Part shown: positions 23,682 through 34,071 of the stretch, one piece after another
How the letters are laid out: each line of letters begins with the position of its first letter
Numbering within the stretch: the first letter of the stretch is position 1
Source of the DNA: Diphasiastrum complanatum
Taxonomy: Eukaryota; Streptophyta; Lycopodiopsida; Lycopodiales; Lycopodiaceae
Length of the DNA stretch: 64,000 nt
NCBI GenBank assembly: GCA_029204225.1
Contig: CM055094.1
Coordinates: 66,424,536 to 66,488,535 of the forward strand
Reading direction: 5' to 3'
Notes under the pieces: model-generated
What the model saw: only the letters and a program-made list of their open reading frames with translations
What the model was told of the DNA's origin: nothing
The model's database searches: none
Translations under genes and position numbers: made by a program

Positions 23682-26600
23682 ATGGCTACAAATGGAGGCT
23701 ACATGTTGGAAAGCAATGATAGGCTTACCTCCCTCAACTATTCTACTTGGAAAGTAAGGATGGAGTCTTTGCTTGAGATGAATGAGTTGATGGATATTGT
23801 TGTAGGTGTGGAGGAGAGACCTTTGGCACCTCAAGAACAATTGAGGTATGACAAGAGGGCAAAGAAAGCCCTTCACATGATCAAGATGAATGTGACAAAT
23901 GAGCTTATCAAAGAGGTTGGTAAGTGCACATCATCTAGTGAAGCTTGGGAAGCCTTGAAGAAGGTTTATGAATCCAAGTCTACTTCTAGAGTGTTGACTT
24001 TAAGAAGGCAAATCTTTTCTTGTATGCAAAAGAAGAGTGAGAATGGACATGCTTTTGTTTTGAGAGTTAAAGCATTGAATGATGAGTTAGCATGCATTAA
24101 TGATGGCATAAATAATGAGGAGCTTGTTCAAGTGATTCTCAATGGCTTGTTGGATGATCATGCTAATCTTGTTCAAAGTTATGCTATCCAAAAATGTTTA
24201 CCAAGTGTTGGAGACTTGCAAGAGGTCTTGTTGGCTGAAGAATTCAGGTTGCAAGCAAGAGTGGGAGCATCTTCTACATCTCAAGGAGGAGAAGAGGAGG
24301 CAATGTTCTCTAAAGGCAAGTTCAAGGGCAAAGGTAAAAGCAATTGGTCTAAAGGGCAAGACCAAGGTGAGCACTCTACTTTTGGCAAAAAGAAGGATAG
24401 ATCTAAGCTAAAATGTTTCTATTGTGGAGTCAAAGGGCATTTTGCTAGTGATTGTTTTAAGAAAAAGAGGGATCAAGGGGAAAAGCAAACCAATCTAACT
24501 ATTGATGAGGGTGGGGATGAGCTTCTTTCAAATGATGCTTTTGTTATGTCATCTTGCTTGTTGGCTAATCATGGAGACATTGATCCTTGGTGGATTGATA
24601 GTGGAGCCACTTCTCATATGACATATCATAAAGAGTATTTTTCATCTTTAATGGCATTTGATGGTGATAGGAAGGTAATCTATACCGCAAATGATGGTGA
24701 GTGTGCAATCAAGGGGATTGGCACAATTCCTATTTCACTTTCTACAAATAGGAATATAGAATTGAAAGATGTTTTGCTCATTCCATCCATTACCAAGAAC
24801 TTACTTAGTGTAAGCCAAATGCTTGACAAAGGATTCAAAGTTGAGTTTGATGGTGATGCTTGCTTGATCAAAAAGGGGTGTAGTATCATTGCAAAAGGGA
24901 AAAGGCAAGGGAAATTGTTCAAACTTGATGCATGTGTTGTTGCTAACCAAGTTGGATGCATGGCAAATGAACAAATGTCAATTCAAGAGGTATGGCATAA
25001 AAGGATGGGACATCTCAACTACAAGGCCTTGGAGGTAATAGCCAAAAAGGAGGTAGTAAGGGGACTTCCCAAGTCTCTTACTTGCTTGAATCATGTTTGT
25101 GAAGAATGTGCTTTGTCTAAATCACATAGATTGCCATATACTAGATCTATATCTAGATCTAAGATGCCTTTTTCTCTCTTGCATTCGGATATTCATGGTG
25201 TTACTACAATTAGCAATGGAGGTGCTAAGATGTATGTAACTTTCATTGATGATTTTAGTAGATTTTGTTGGGTTTATCTACTAAAGAGCAAGGATGAGGT
25301 GTTTGATGTGTTTGTCAAGTTCAAAGTTGCTATTGAGACTCAATTTACAACCAAAATCAAATGCTTGAGGAGCGACAATGGTGGTGAATACATTTCTAAC
25401 AAATTCAAAGCCTTTTGCGATGAGCATGGGATCAAGAGGGAGTACACATGTCCAAGAACACCACAACAAAATGGAGTGGCCGAGAGGAAGAATAGAACCT
25501 TGTGTGAGAGTGCAAAGGCAATGAGATTGAATGCTAATCTTCCTAAACCTTTTTGGAGTGATGCTTTGTTGTGTGCAAATTTCCTATGCAATAGATGGCC
25601 AAGTGTTGTATTGGAAGGAAAAACCCCTTTTGAAGCTTTGTTTGGTACGAAGCCTAATGTCAAGTTTCTAAGAACTTTTGGATGCATTTGCTACTTCAAC
25701 ATTACTCTTGATGATAGAACTAAGGAGGATCCATCTTCAAGAAAGGGCATTTTTGTTGGTTATAGTGAAGTAAGCAAAGCATATAGGATTTATGTTCCTT
25801 CAATCAAGAAAGTGTTCACAAGTAGGGATGTCATTTTTGATGAAGGTAACATTCCAAAAGTTGTTTCAAGTGATGATGGTGTTGTTGCAACTAATGTGCT
25901 TGATGACAATGGAGTTGATGACACATTGGATGTGGATGTTGAAGAAGCCTCTTCAAGTCAAATTCCAAGGAGAACTCCAAGGCATAAAGTGAAACCCTCA
26001 AGGCTCACTTATGATGGCAAAGGTAAGCAAGTGGTGGATGGATCCAACTATGCTTTCCTAACTTCTTTTGATGTACCTTCATGTGTAGATGAAGCAAGGC
26101 AAGAAGAGGAATGGATCCAAGCAATGGATCTTGAGTTTGAAGCACTTATGAAGAACAACACATGGAGATTGGTGGAGCTTCCAAAGGGCAAAAGTGCAAT
26201 TGGATGCAAATGGATCTTCAAGGTAAAGACAAATCAAGATGGATCTATCAACAAGTTGAAGGCAAGGTTGGTGGCTAAAGGTTATGCTCAAGAGCATGGC
26301 ATTGACTATGAGGAAACCTTTGCACCCGTGGCAAAGATGGTGAGCATAAGAGTAATCATTTCCCTTGCAACTCTTTATGGATGGGATCTTTGGCAATTAG
26401 ACATTTCTAATGCTTTCTTGAATGGTGATCTTGAAGAGGAAGTCTACATGGAGCAACCCGAGAGCTATGTTTCTCATAGCAAGCCTAATCATGTGTGTTT
26501 TCTACAAAAAAGTTTGTATGGTCTTAAGCAAGCACCAAGGAGTTGGTATGCTAGGCTTAACTCTTTTCTACTTTCTCAAAACTTCACTATGAGTGAGTAT

Positions 26601-27512
26601 GATCATTCACTTTACTTTAGAATTAGTGCTAATGATGTTACAATCCTTCTAATTTATGTGGATGACATTATTTTAAGTGGAGGGAACAAGGAAGATATAG
26701 AAGATATCAAGAAAGCACTAAAAAAGGAATTTGAAGTGCATGATCTTGGTCTTTTGAGCTATATCTTAGGAATAGAAGTAATTAGAACTTCTCAAATCAC
26801 TTTTATTTCACAAGAGAAGTATGCTATTTCTATTCTCAATAGATTTCATATGGTAGATGCAAATCCTATTGATACACCTATGGAATCACATGTAAAGCTA
26901 ACTATAAGAGGTAATGAAAGATCCTTCGAGGACATTACTCTCTATAGGAAGCTAATAGGTTCTCTTATATATCTAACCATCACAAGACCTGATTTATCTT
27001 ATTGTGTTGGTAGATTAAGCCAATTCATGCAAGATCCTAGCATAGAACATTGGAAACTAGGAAAGAGGATCTTGAGATACATCTCGGGAACAAAAGATTT
27101 TGGCATTGTTTATAGAGGCTCATCACCTAACTTATTTGGTTTTTCAGATTCAGATTTTGCAGGAGACCTTATGGATAGAAAATCCATAAATGCACATGCT
27201 ATTTTCATAGGTGATGGAGCTATCTCATGGATGTCGAAGAAACAAGCAACTATATCACTTTCTTCTAGTGAGGCCGAGTACAAAGCTTTGACATCATGCA
27301 CAAAGGAGATGGTGTGGATCAAGAGGATGATTATGGAGCTTCATTTGCTGGATTTTTCAGAGAGTCCAATCATCTTTTGTGACAACCTTTCAGCCCAAAG
27401 TCTAGCAAGCAATCCGGTTTTCCATGCAAGGAGCAAACATATCGAGGTGGCTTACCATTTTGTGAGAGAACAAGTGTTGGCAAAAGAGATCAAGCTTGAA
27501 CATGTCCCATAA
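23682..27512 (+). CDS. C1 gag-pol polyprotein, 1276 aa, C-terminus cut by a stop
   Basis: The polyprotein provides capsid, protease, integrase, RT and RNase H. Visible parts: gag with W23 in STWKVRMESLL; CCHC knuckle CFYCGVKGHFASDC at 245-258; protease WIDSGATSHM with catalytic Asp306; integrase zinc region with MGHLNY near 441; DDE core with SDNGGEY near 564 and NGVAERKNR at 597-605; RT from about 830 with YVDD at 992-995; RNase H with SDSDFAGD near 1155 and SSSEAEY near 1195. ATG 23682 is the first in the frame. TAA at 27510-27512 ends it; the same frame stays open for 39 more codons with the usual RNase H tail (DIFTKALGK), so one nonsense change probably removed the tail. Confidence 0.96.
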   Translation: MATNGGYMLESNDRLTSLNYSTWKVRMESLLEMNELMDIVVGVEERPLAPQEQLRYDKRAKKALHMIKMNVTNELIKEVGKCTSSSEAWEALKKVYESKSTSRVLTLRRQIFSCMQKKSENGHAFVLRVKALNDELACINDGINNEELVQVILNGLLDDHANLVQSYAIQKCLPSVGDLQEVLLAEEFRLQARVGASSTSQGGEEEAMFSKGKFKGKGKSNWSKGQDQGEHSTFGKKKDRSKLKCFYCGVKGHFASDCFKKKRDQGEKQTNLTIDEGGDELLSNDAFVMSSCLLANHGDIDPWWIDSGATSHMTYHKEYFSSLMAFDGDRKVIYTANDGECAIKGIGTIPISLSTNRNIELKDVLLIPSITKNLLSVSQMLDKGFKVEFDGDACLIKKGCSIIAKGKRQGKLFKLDACVVANQVGCMANEQMSIQEVWHKRMGHLNYKALEVIAKKEVVRGLPKSLTCLNHVCEECALSKSHRLPYTRSISRSKMPFSLLHSDIHGVTTISNGGAKMYVTFIDDFSRFCWVYLLKSKDEVFDVFVKFKVAIETQFTTKIKCLRSDNGGEYISNKFKAFCDEHGIKREYTCPRTPQQNGVAERKNRTLCESAKAMRLNANLPKPFWSDALLCANFLCNRWPSVVLEGKTPFEALFGTKPNVKFLRTFGCICYFNITLDDRTKEDPSSRKGIFVGYSEVSKAYRIYVPSIKKVFTSRDVIFDEGNIPKVVSSDDGVVATNVLDDNGVDDTLDVDVEEASSSQIPRRTPRHKVKPSRLTYDGKGKQVVDGSNYAFLTSFDVPSCVDEARQEEEWIQAMDLEFEALMKNNTWRLVELPKGKSAIGCKWIFKVKTNQDGSINKLKARLVAKGYAQEHGIDYEETFAPVAKMVSIRVIISLATLYGWDLWQLDISNAFLNGDLEEEVYMEQPESYVSHSKPNHVCFLQKSLYGLKQAPRSWYARLNSFLLSQNFTMSEYDHSLYFRISANDVTILLIYVDDIILSGGNKEDIEDIKKALKKEFEVHDLGLLSYILGIEVIRTSQITFISQEKYAISILNRFHMVDANPIDTPMESHVKLTIRGNERSFEDITLYRKLIGSLIYLTITRPDLSYCVGRLSQFMQDPSIEHWKLGKRILRYISGTKDFGIVYRGSSPNLFGFSDSDFAGDLMDRKSINAHAIFIGDGAISWMSKKQATISLSSSEAEYKALTSCTKEMVWIKRMIMELHLLDFSESPIIFCDNLSAQSLASNPVFHARSKHIEVAYHFVREQVLAKEIKLEHVP

Positions 27513-27617
27513 AAGGAATGTGTGGCTGATATCTTTACCAAAGCATTGGGAAAGGACTTATTTTTCAAGCATAGAACAAGTCTTGGTGTACTTTCTAAAT
27601 CTATGCTAAAACTAGTT

Positions 27618-27627
27618 GAAGAGGGAG
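27618..27627 (+). other. Polypurine tract of C1
   Basis: GAAGAGGGAG immediately precedes the 3' LTR start. This is the expected plus-strand primer. Confidence 0.85.
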
Positions 27628-28280
27628 TGTGAAAAATTGTCAACTAGTAGTATTTTCCTAACTTGAGATTTTGTAGGCCTATGGCCAAATAAAAGTTAGA
27701 GATAGGTTCATACATGTATGTAGAGGCCCAAAGTATGTGTACACTACTTTTGAGGTCACATTAATTAGAGGAGGTCGAGTGTGGAGCTCTTCTATTGGCT
27801 CATAATTTGGTGCATTCCTATTTGACCAAATTTCTAGGTATATGGGTGAATCTTATTGAACCCCAATTTTAGCCTATCATAAGACAAGTGGCCAAGAGGC
27901 ACTATGGCTGCTATAAATAGCCATCTCCACGAGTATGTACACATCTCATTTTCATTCTATTGAATGAATGTTATGCTCTTTGAAGGTCCATCTTCTTCTC
28001 TCTCACTTTTTTGTTCATATCTTGCATTCTAGCCACTAGAATTGTGATTTCTTTGTTGCTATGGCTTCACACGTGTGAAATGCAGGTTGTAGGCTCTGAA
28101 GTACGGACAGGGACAGCAAGTTTCTGTTTGTGGAAGCTTATGATCAGATTTTGATGTTTAGTTGATGTTTAGTATGCTTAACATCACAATTTCTATCATT
28201 TTTTCAATCTAGATGTGCATAACTTCCATGGCCAAGATCTTTATGAAACTTTAGCATCTTTTGGATCTGAGTTTTTCACA
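27628..28280 (+). repeat. 3' LTR of C1
   Basis: 653 bp, identical to the 5' LTR except T at 27853 (C at 22645). It ends TTTTTCACA against the GCTGC target duplicate. Confidence 0.96.
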
Positions 28281-28285
28281 GCTGC
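28281..28285. other. Target-site duplication GCTGC, right copy
   Basis: Pairs with 22415-22419. The perfect match agrees with the near-identical LTRs in showing recent insertion. Confidence 0.93.
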
Positions 28286-29002
28286 TACTTCGACTGTTGG
28301 TGTAGCATCAGATGGAACCGGAATAGGAACAGATTTGAGGCTGGAAAGATCAATAAGCTTAGGAGCCAACATCCTTCCCGTTAGCAGTATTTTCTCTTGC
28401 TCAGCCAAAATTTGAAAATGAGCGCATAGGCGAGAAACATGGGCTCCGATTCCAAAAAACTTTTGATGTTTGATCCATCGCAAAAAAGCTTTGTACGTGA
28501 TAACACCGAAGCATAATGGATTACCCGCAAGCGCATCCAATATGTAACCAAAATTTTGAACTGTAATAGTCGCATCCGCATCCGTCAAAAATATGGCTTG
28601 GTTTGCGTATTTACAAAATAGTTTGAATGTCGCATCTCGGATCATAGAGATTTTGTACCCCTTCGTGGGCACGAAGCAGCTGCTTAGGAAGTGGGCAGCT
28701 TCATCCACCGAATCTTTACTTGTCGCAACCAGCTTCCCATCCAATGGTAGTCCGAGGGCTATGCAAAACAAATCTTCAGAGATGGTGAAGAATTTGTCTC
28801 GTATGTGAACTTTGAATTCCTCCTACGAAATTGAATGTATAGAGTTCACAAACTCAATACTGACTTCATAGAGGATGATGGAGGGATCCACTTTCAAATC
28901 ACCCAATCTGCATCGATCCAAAAAGGACTGGATGGATGCCAGGCGGATTCCTGCGCGTGCTTTCCAGATGATATTAGAGCTAGAGCTTGATCCGAAAGCC
29001 AT
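28281..29002 (-). pseudogene. G2 accessory ORF, first half
   Basis: The ATG at 29002 opens MAFGSSSSSNIIWKAR. A TAG near 28830 interrupts the frame. The following part (HIRDKFFTISEDLFCIALGLP then DGKLVATSKDSVDEAAHF) resembles, in pattern, the putative plant transposon protein domain seen in Athila-type accessory ORFs (V.VR...I..E.I...LGLP). That is resemblance from memory, not proof. The frame runs to the insertion point of C1 at the GCTGC target site (28281-28285). About 240 residues are visible. Confidence 0.6.
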
Positions 29003-29854
29003 TGGTCGAATGTTTGACGATAGCTCCGTAGATCGCAATAGTTTGCAAAAGAGTGCTTTGATCGCAAAGAGAATGAGCGCAGGAAAGCATAAACTTGCAG
29101 GTAGAAAGTGTGAAGAAGAAAAATGGAAAATAACACTGATAAGCAGTAGCGATGTGGAAGGGATGATGACATGTCATGGTGACTTGACATCTGTCACTTC
29201 CATTTATGGAGGACGTGCATGGCTCAGTGTTTGAAACTATAATTGCCAGATCGATCTTTAATGACGGAAGACCGTTTGTGAAAAGAAAAAATAAATTAAG
29301 GACAAACAATATCTGTGAGCGTACACACGTGTGAATAATGATGATAACGTGGCCATCATCTTTAATGGAGGGATACAAAAAGTATGTCGAGAGATTCTCA
29401 AAAGATTCTCAAAAATATGCTAGAAAGATTCTAGAAAGTTTCACGAAACTTTCTCGAAGGGTCTTAAAAAATGATACAGAAACTCTCGAAAATTTTAGCA
29501 ACATACTAGAAATTTTCTCAAAAAACTAGAGATAATCTTAGAAAAGATTCTCGAAAATTTCTTGAAAATGATTTATGAAAATTTGATTAACAAATTTAGT
29601 GTCACGAAAGAATCTCAAAAAGTTCTCGAAAATACTTTTAAAATGATATTGAAAGATTGAGAGAAGTCAAGAAAATTCGCGATTAATTCCAGAAAAATAC
29701 TAGAAAATAATAAGAATAAAAAAAATTCTGGTCAAAGATAGTATTTCTTCAGTCTGGACCCGTTAATACATGTAGGTAAGAGTTCACCTTCAAGTGATTG
29801 AAGTTGCACAGAACCATTGTCAAACACCTCTATGACTTTATAAGGTCCAAGCCA
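29003..29854 (-). other. G2 spacer between integrase and accessory ORF
   Basis: AT-rich with repeated TTTTCTAGAA and TTTCGTGAAA variants, matching the G1 spacer (11851-12724) in inverse orientation. A frame at 29190-28894 shadows the conserved spacer and is not a gene. It is 3' of integrase and 5' of the accessory ORF start. Confidence 0.5.
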
Positions 29855-30912
29855 TCACATATGGAGTTTTCCGGAGAACTTTTGATGGCGACTGTCATAT
29901 ATTAGCGCATAATCATCAACTTTAAGATCACATTTTTTTATATGACTGTCATATTTCTTCTTTCTTTGTTTCTGGATTTCCTCCGTTAGTTTTTGAGAAG
30001 TCTCTCGAGCTTCAACTAGTTCTTCAATATTAGTCAACCTTTCGTTTATACATTCTGCATCTGCTCGTTGAGCTTGAATTCGCAAGGTTTTCACCTCAAA
30101 TCCAATTGGCAAAATAGGATGCATACCATACGTAAGAAAATATGGTGTCAGTTTCGTCGTGATTTTCTCTGTGTTGCGATAAGCCTAGAAAACTGATGGT
30201 AGTTTCTGATCCCAATCCGTTGCATGTGCAATAGTAATTTTGTTCAAGATTTTACATAAAATATATTAGCTCTTTCTGTCAACCCGTTTGCTTTTACGGT
30301 GTAGTTTTTTTTGTGTTTGATCAGGAAATAAGTTGTCAGCAACCGTATAGTGTCATTTAAAAAACGTGTACCTCGGTCACTTACTAGTTCGAGTGGACAA
30401 CCATATCTTGTGATGATATATTTGAATAAGAACGTCGCGACAGTTTTCGCATCGTTTAGTTTTGTTGCCTCTGCTTCAACGTTCTTGGTAGCATAATCCG
30501 TTGCAACTAGAATATAACGACATTTCGTATGTCGGGTAACAGGTTTGATTGGACCGACAAAGTCAATCCCCCACTTCTCGAATGGTGCAAGAGGCAGGAT
30601 TGGTGTCAACGGCCAATTCATTGCTTTTGTAGGCTTACCAAATCTCTAGCATGGATCACATGAACAAATAAAATTTGATACATCCTTGAACATTGTTGGC
30701 CACCAATACTTGGCAGTCAATATCTTATAAACTGTATTCTTCAAAGCAAAATGTCCACCAGCATCTTCTGAGTGTAAGGCTTTAACGACCTTTTTAATGT
30801 CTTCAGTTTCGAGACATCTTTGTAGTTGATGGTCAACACCAAGCTTGTATAAAAAATTGTTACTAATTGTATAAGGTGCTACCTTATATTGAAAAACTGT
30901 CTTTTGCTCCAA
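29855..30912 (-). pseudogene. G2 integrase
   Basis: Minus frames 30912-30646, 30621-30244 and 30124-29855 give the zinc-binding part (HSEDAGGHFALKN and CSCDPC, all ligands present), the DDE core (GIDFVGP, LVSDRGTRF, NGLTERAN) and the C-terminal module. It is nearly identical to G1 integrase in amino acids. Stops near 30645 and 30242 break it. Confidence 0.85.
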
Positions 30913-31083
30913 ATCGTAACCATCTGGATATATCTGATCCTTAAGATAAGTAATAGTATCAGAAAATAGCGAATTTATAGATGAAATCTCGAATAAATGT
31001 TCATCTGAAAAATCATCATTGATAGGGTCTTCAGTTTTTCCGGTGCTGAGTCGCGATAGATAATCAGCATTCGTATGATAGTT

Positions 31084-32430
31084 TCATTGACAAAGCTCTA
31101 CTTGATAAGTGAATTCTTGTAGAAGTAGAACCCATCGAACAATTTGTCCTGATAGATCTGGTTTACTTACAAGATACTTAAGAGCATAATGATCCACATG
31201 AAAAATAAATGCATATCCCAGCAAGTAATGCCAAAAATTTTTAACAGTGAAAATCATGCCAAGTGCTTCCCTTTTTGTAGCCGAATAATTCTTCTCTGAT
31301 GCACTGAGCTGTCGACTTGCATAGTAGATAGGATGATCCTTCTTTTGGTCATCCTTTTGACTTAGACAGACGCCAATAACAAATGTAGAAACATCCACTA
31401 AAATAGCCCAGTTGGGTGGTCTCAGAATAGAAGCATTGATCAACCTTTGCTTAAGATCTTCGAATGCTTTCTACTATTTATTCGTCCACAACTTTTCTTC
31501 AGTAGATGTGTAAGGGAGATAGCAATTGAAGTATGATTTTGAATAAATCTCCTGTAATAGCCAACATGTCCTAAGAAAGCTCTTTGTTCACGTAAATTGG
31601 TTGGTATCTGGAGATTCTTTATAAGCTCGACTTTATCTTTGTCGACTTCTATTCCTCTGTTAGATATTCTGTGTCCGAGCAATATTCCTTCTTTCATCCC
31701 AAAAAAACATTTCTCTGGATGAAGAGATAAACAAGTATCTCAAGACCGTTGCAATTTTAATTTCAGCTTCTACAAGCATGGCTTTATATCATTGTATACA
31801 CAGAAATCATCAATAAATATTTCGAGAAAAGTTCTCAGGAAGGCAGCGAAAATTAGCATCATGATTCGCTGAAAAGGCGCTGGAGCATTACAAAGACCAA
31901 AGGGCATTTTGTTATAGGCATAAGTGCCCCAATCCATAGTGAATGTGGGCTTTGAACGATCCTTCTTTCGCACTCCAACCTGATTATATGCAGAAAAGCC
32001 GTCACAAAAACTATAACGCTCTTGACCAGCAACCTGATCTAGGATAGAATCAATGAAAGGCAGAGGATGATGGTCCTTCCTTGTGGCAGAATTGAGTTTG
32101 CGGAAATCCTGGCATATTTGTATTTTGCCAGTCTTCTTCTTTGGGATGACAACAATGGATGAAACTCATTCACTATTTAAGACGAGATAATTTATACCTA
32201 CCTTAAGGTGCTTGTTAAATTCGTCCTTGGAGAGAGTACTTAGGATTGAGACGATATTGTCTTTGTCGAATAGGTACAGCATCTTCCTTAAGATCAATTC
32301 GGTGCTCTCCGAATTCTGCAGGTATACCCTTCAAATCATCGAGCGACCAGGCAAAAACGTCTTGATACTCCTTCAATAGTTCAGTGAATTCCACTAACTC
32401 CGATTCTCCAAGTAACTTTGAAACATGCAC
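31084..32430 (-). pseudogene. G2 reverse transcriptase and RNase H
   Basis: Frame 32430-32215 holds the region just before RT (KEYQDVFAWSLDDLKGI and HRIDLKEDAVPIRQRQYR), which is deleted in G1. RT motifs follow: MPFGLCNAPAPFQ and FIDDF in 31973-31770, then AFLGHVGYYRRFIQNH in 31697-31440. RNase H lies in 31443-31084 (HPIYYASRQLSASE, SATKREALGM, HVDHYALKYL). Frameshifts around 32215, 31770 and 31440 inactivate it. Confidence 0.84.
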
Positions 32431-32465
32431 AAATCTGCCAGGTGCAAGTTCAATCAGTTCAGTAG

Positions 32466-34035
32466 AATCTAGTAAATTCCTGCTGCAGCTTTTGAATCTC
32501 GGCTCGCAGCTGCATGTTGCTTGTGGCTAACTTCAATACCTAGCTATCTAGAGAGGTTTGGGCAGCTACCACGTCCTGGATGAAGGTTTCCAAGTCAATA
32601 AGTCCGTTGGAATAGCCAGTACACTTATGCTGGTAGGGGCTTGTGATGTAGTGGCCCCGACGACCTGTATTGTATCGTCGTTGTCCTCCTCTATGGGCTT
32701 CTCCGGTGATTTCTGGCCATTAGGTGCAGTGGGATCTGCACAATCTAATGATGGAATGAAAACTGTTTGTACAAATGCGTCATCAAGCAACGATTTGTCA
32801 CCCTCGACAGCCTTTGATGGAGAAATGGGGGGTGTGAGAGAAGCAAAAGTAGAGACAGGAAGAGGGACAACTTGTCCAAAAGAGAGAATGGGAGGAACAG
32901 AGGGGAACTGTAGGATGGTGTGGAGGACGGAAGGAGAAGAAGGAGGAGATGAGCCCTAGCTTGGCGGTGTGAAATTGATGACTTGCATCCAAGCCATGGT
33001 GTCGGGAGACAACTGTGAATCAGTAGGATTGAACTAAAGAGGAATAGTGGTGGAAGCAAGAGGGATGGAAGAAGCGATGGTAATGGAAGGGGTGGTGGAA
33101 GATGGAACAGAGGTAAAAGCAGTTGTTATAGAGGAGATGGGAATGGAAACAAAAGCAGTAGTTACTGTTAGTGGTGTGGTGGTGGTGCGGCGTCTGGTAG
33201 TAGGTGGAGATGAAGAGGAGGGGGCAGCGTCACGCATTTACTTGCTAGCCGTTGTGTCAATGACAGCAAGCTGGATGGAGGTGGAAGCAATTGATTGCGG
33301 TGGATACAAGTTAGTGTATGGAACGGTGGCTGAGAGGATGCTAAAAGGGTGGAAGTCGCGCACTCTCATCTCTAGAAGTGCACAGGTGAAGTTACACAGC
33401 AGGGGGCCTGCTGTGATATGATCTCGAGAGTTTGGTTTGATGGAGATTGTTAGTTCATGGATGAGGAAAGTATGCCAGTCGTATGGCATTATTGTGGAAC
33501 CTAGAAATCCTAAAAAGAACTCCACAATTTGACTAAGCAGCTTGGACTGGATTCTGTCCTTGCAAAATGTTGAAACAACCAAAAAGTTTTTCAACAGATG
33601 CGCGGCCGCCTGAATGACTATGTCCGCGATAGCCTCTATCAGGTACTCGTTGTTAGTTTGAATTGGAATCTCTGGTGCAGTCTGGATGACGAAGGGTTTT
33701 ATCAAGATCTTTGCTTGACGATGAGAGATTGGCTGACGTAATGCTGATAGTGACCATCGAGTCTGTGTTAATTCGTACCTTGTACGTGGTACCCTGGTAC
33801 AAGAAGTAGAAACGCGACTTTTGTGTGTCCCACGAGGCATAAGCATGCAATGTGAGGTCCATGTTAATGTTAGAGCTGAAAAGCGTTGGGTAGAAACCCA
33901 TTGTGGGTCAGCAATCTAAAGCCATGGCTTAATTAGGACATCAGAAGGCAAGGCCCATATCTGGGTGGCGGATAGCACGTCGCATTGGATGACTTGCTTG
34001 GTGCCAGAGTCTTCCAAAGAGGATGAAGTGGCCAT
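32466..34035 (-). pseudogene. G4: accessory ORF of another gypsy copy
   Basis: The ATG at 34035 (minus) opens MATSSSLEDSGTKQVIQ, similar in position and Ser-rich start to the G2 accessory ORF. A stop follows at DVLIKPWL. The 33846-33238 frame (202 residues) contains EYLIEAIADIVIQAAAHLL and a C-terminal ILSATVPYTNL. A Pro/Ser/Thr-rich linker (33237-33034, TTRRRTTTTPLTVTT) follows, and a final segment around 32480-32540 reads SNMQLRAEIQKLQQEF, a coiled coil. It then joins G2 at about 32460. The order globular, PST linker, coiled coil matches the G2 and 17-19 kb copies. Confidence 0.5.
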
Positions 34036-34071
34036 GTTAGTGGTGATGATCTACTGGAGCATACGTGACCT

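Larger units (their letters stand above)
22420..28280 (+). mobile_element. Young, nearly intact copia retrotransposon C1
   Basis: A full element of 5861 bp: 5' LTR 22420-23072, tRNA-Met primer site at 23073, one 1276-residue gag-pol ORF, polypurine tract just before 27628, and 3' LTR 27628-28280. Both LTRs are 653 bp and differ at one base (C at 22645, T at 27853). The 5 bp target duplication GCTGC is perfect (22415-22419 and 28281-28285). Protease, integrase, RT, RNase H order defines Ty1/copia. It lies antisense to its host G2, inside that element's accessory ORF. Confidence 0.97.
20013..32460 (-). mobile_element. Gypsy retrotransposon G2, minus strand, split by copia C1
   Basis: Reading down the minus strand: reverse transcriptase (32430-31440), RNase H (31443-31084), integrase (30912-29855), AT-rich spacer, accessory ORF (from 29002, interrupted by C1 at 28280-22420, resuming at 22419), polypurine tract (20165-20153) and the first 140 bp of the 3' LTR (20152-20013). 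It is the same family as G1 and much closer to intact in integrase. The 5' part (LTR, gag, protease) is missing; at about 32460 it joins the accessory ORF of another copy (G4). Confidence 0.86.

Noticed and set aside
28875-29234. Plus-strand 119-codon ORF
   Set aside because: It is antisense to the start of the G2 accessory ORF and its spacer, and the mirrored frame appears in G1 for the same reason.
32558-33421. Plus-strand ORFs of 124-133 codons
   Set aside because: They are the opposite strand of the G4 accessory ORF and its Pro/Ser/Thr linker, with no motif of their own.
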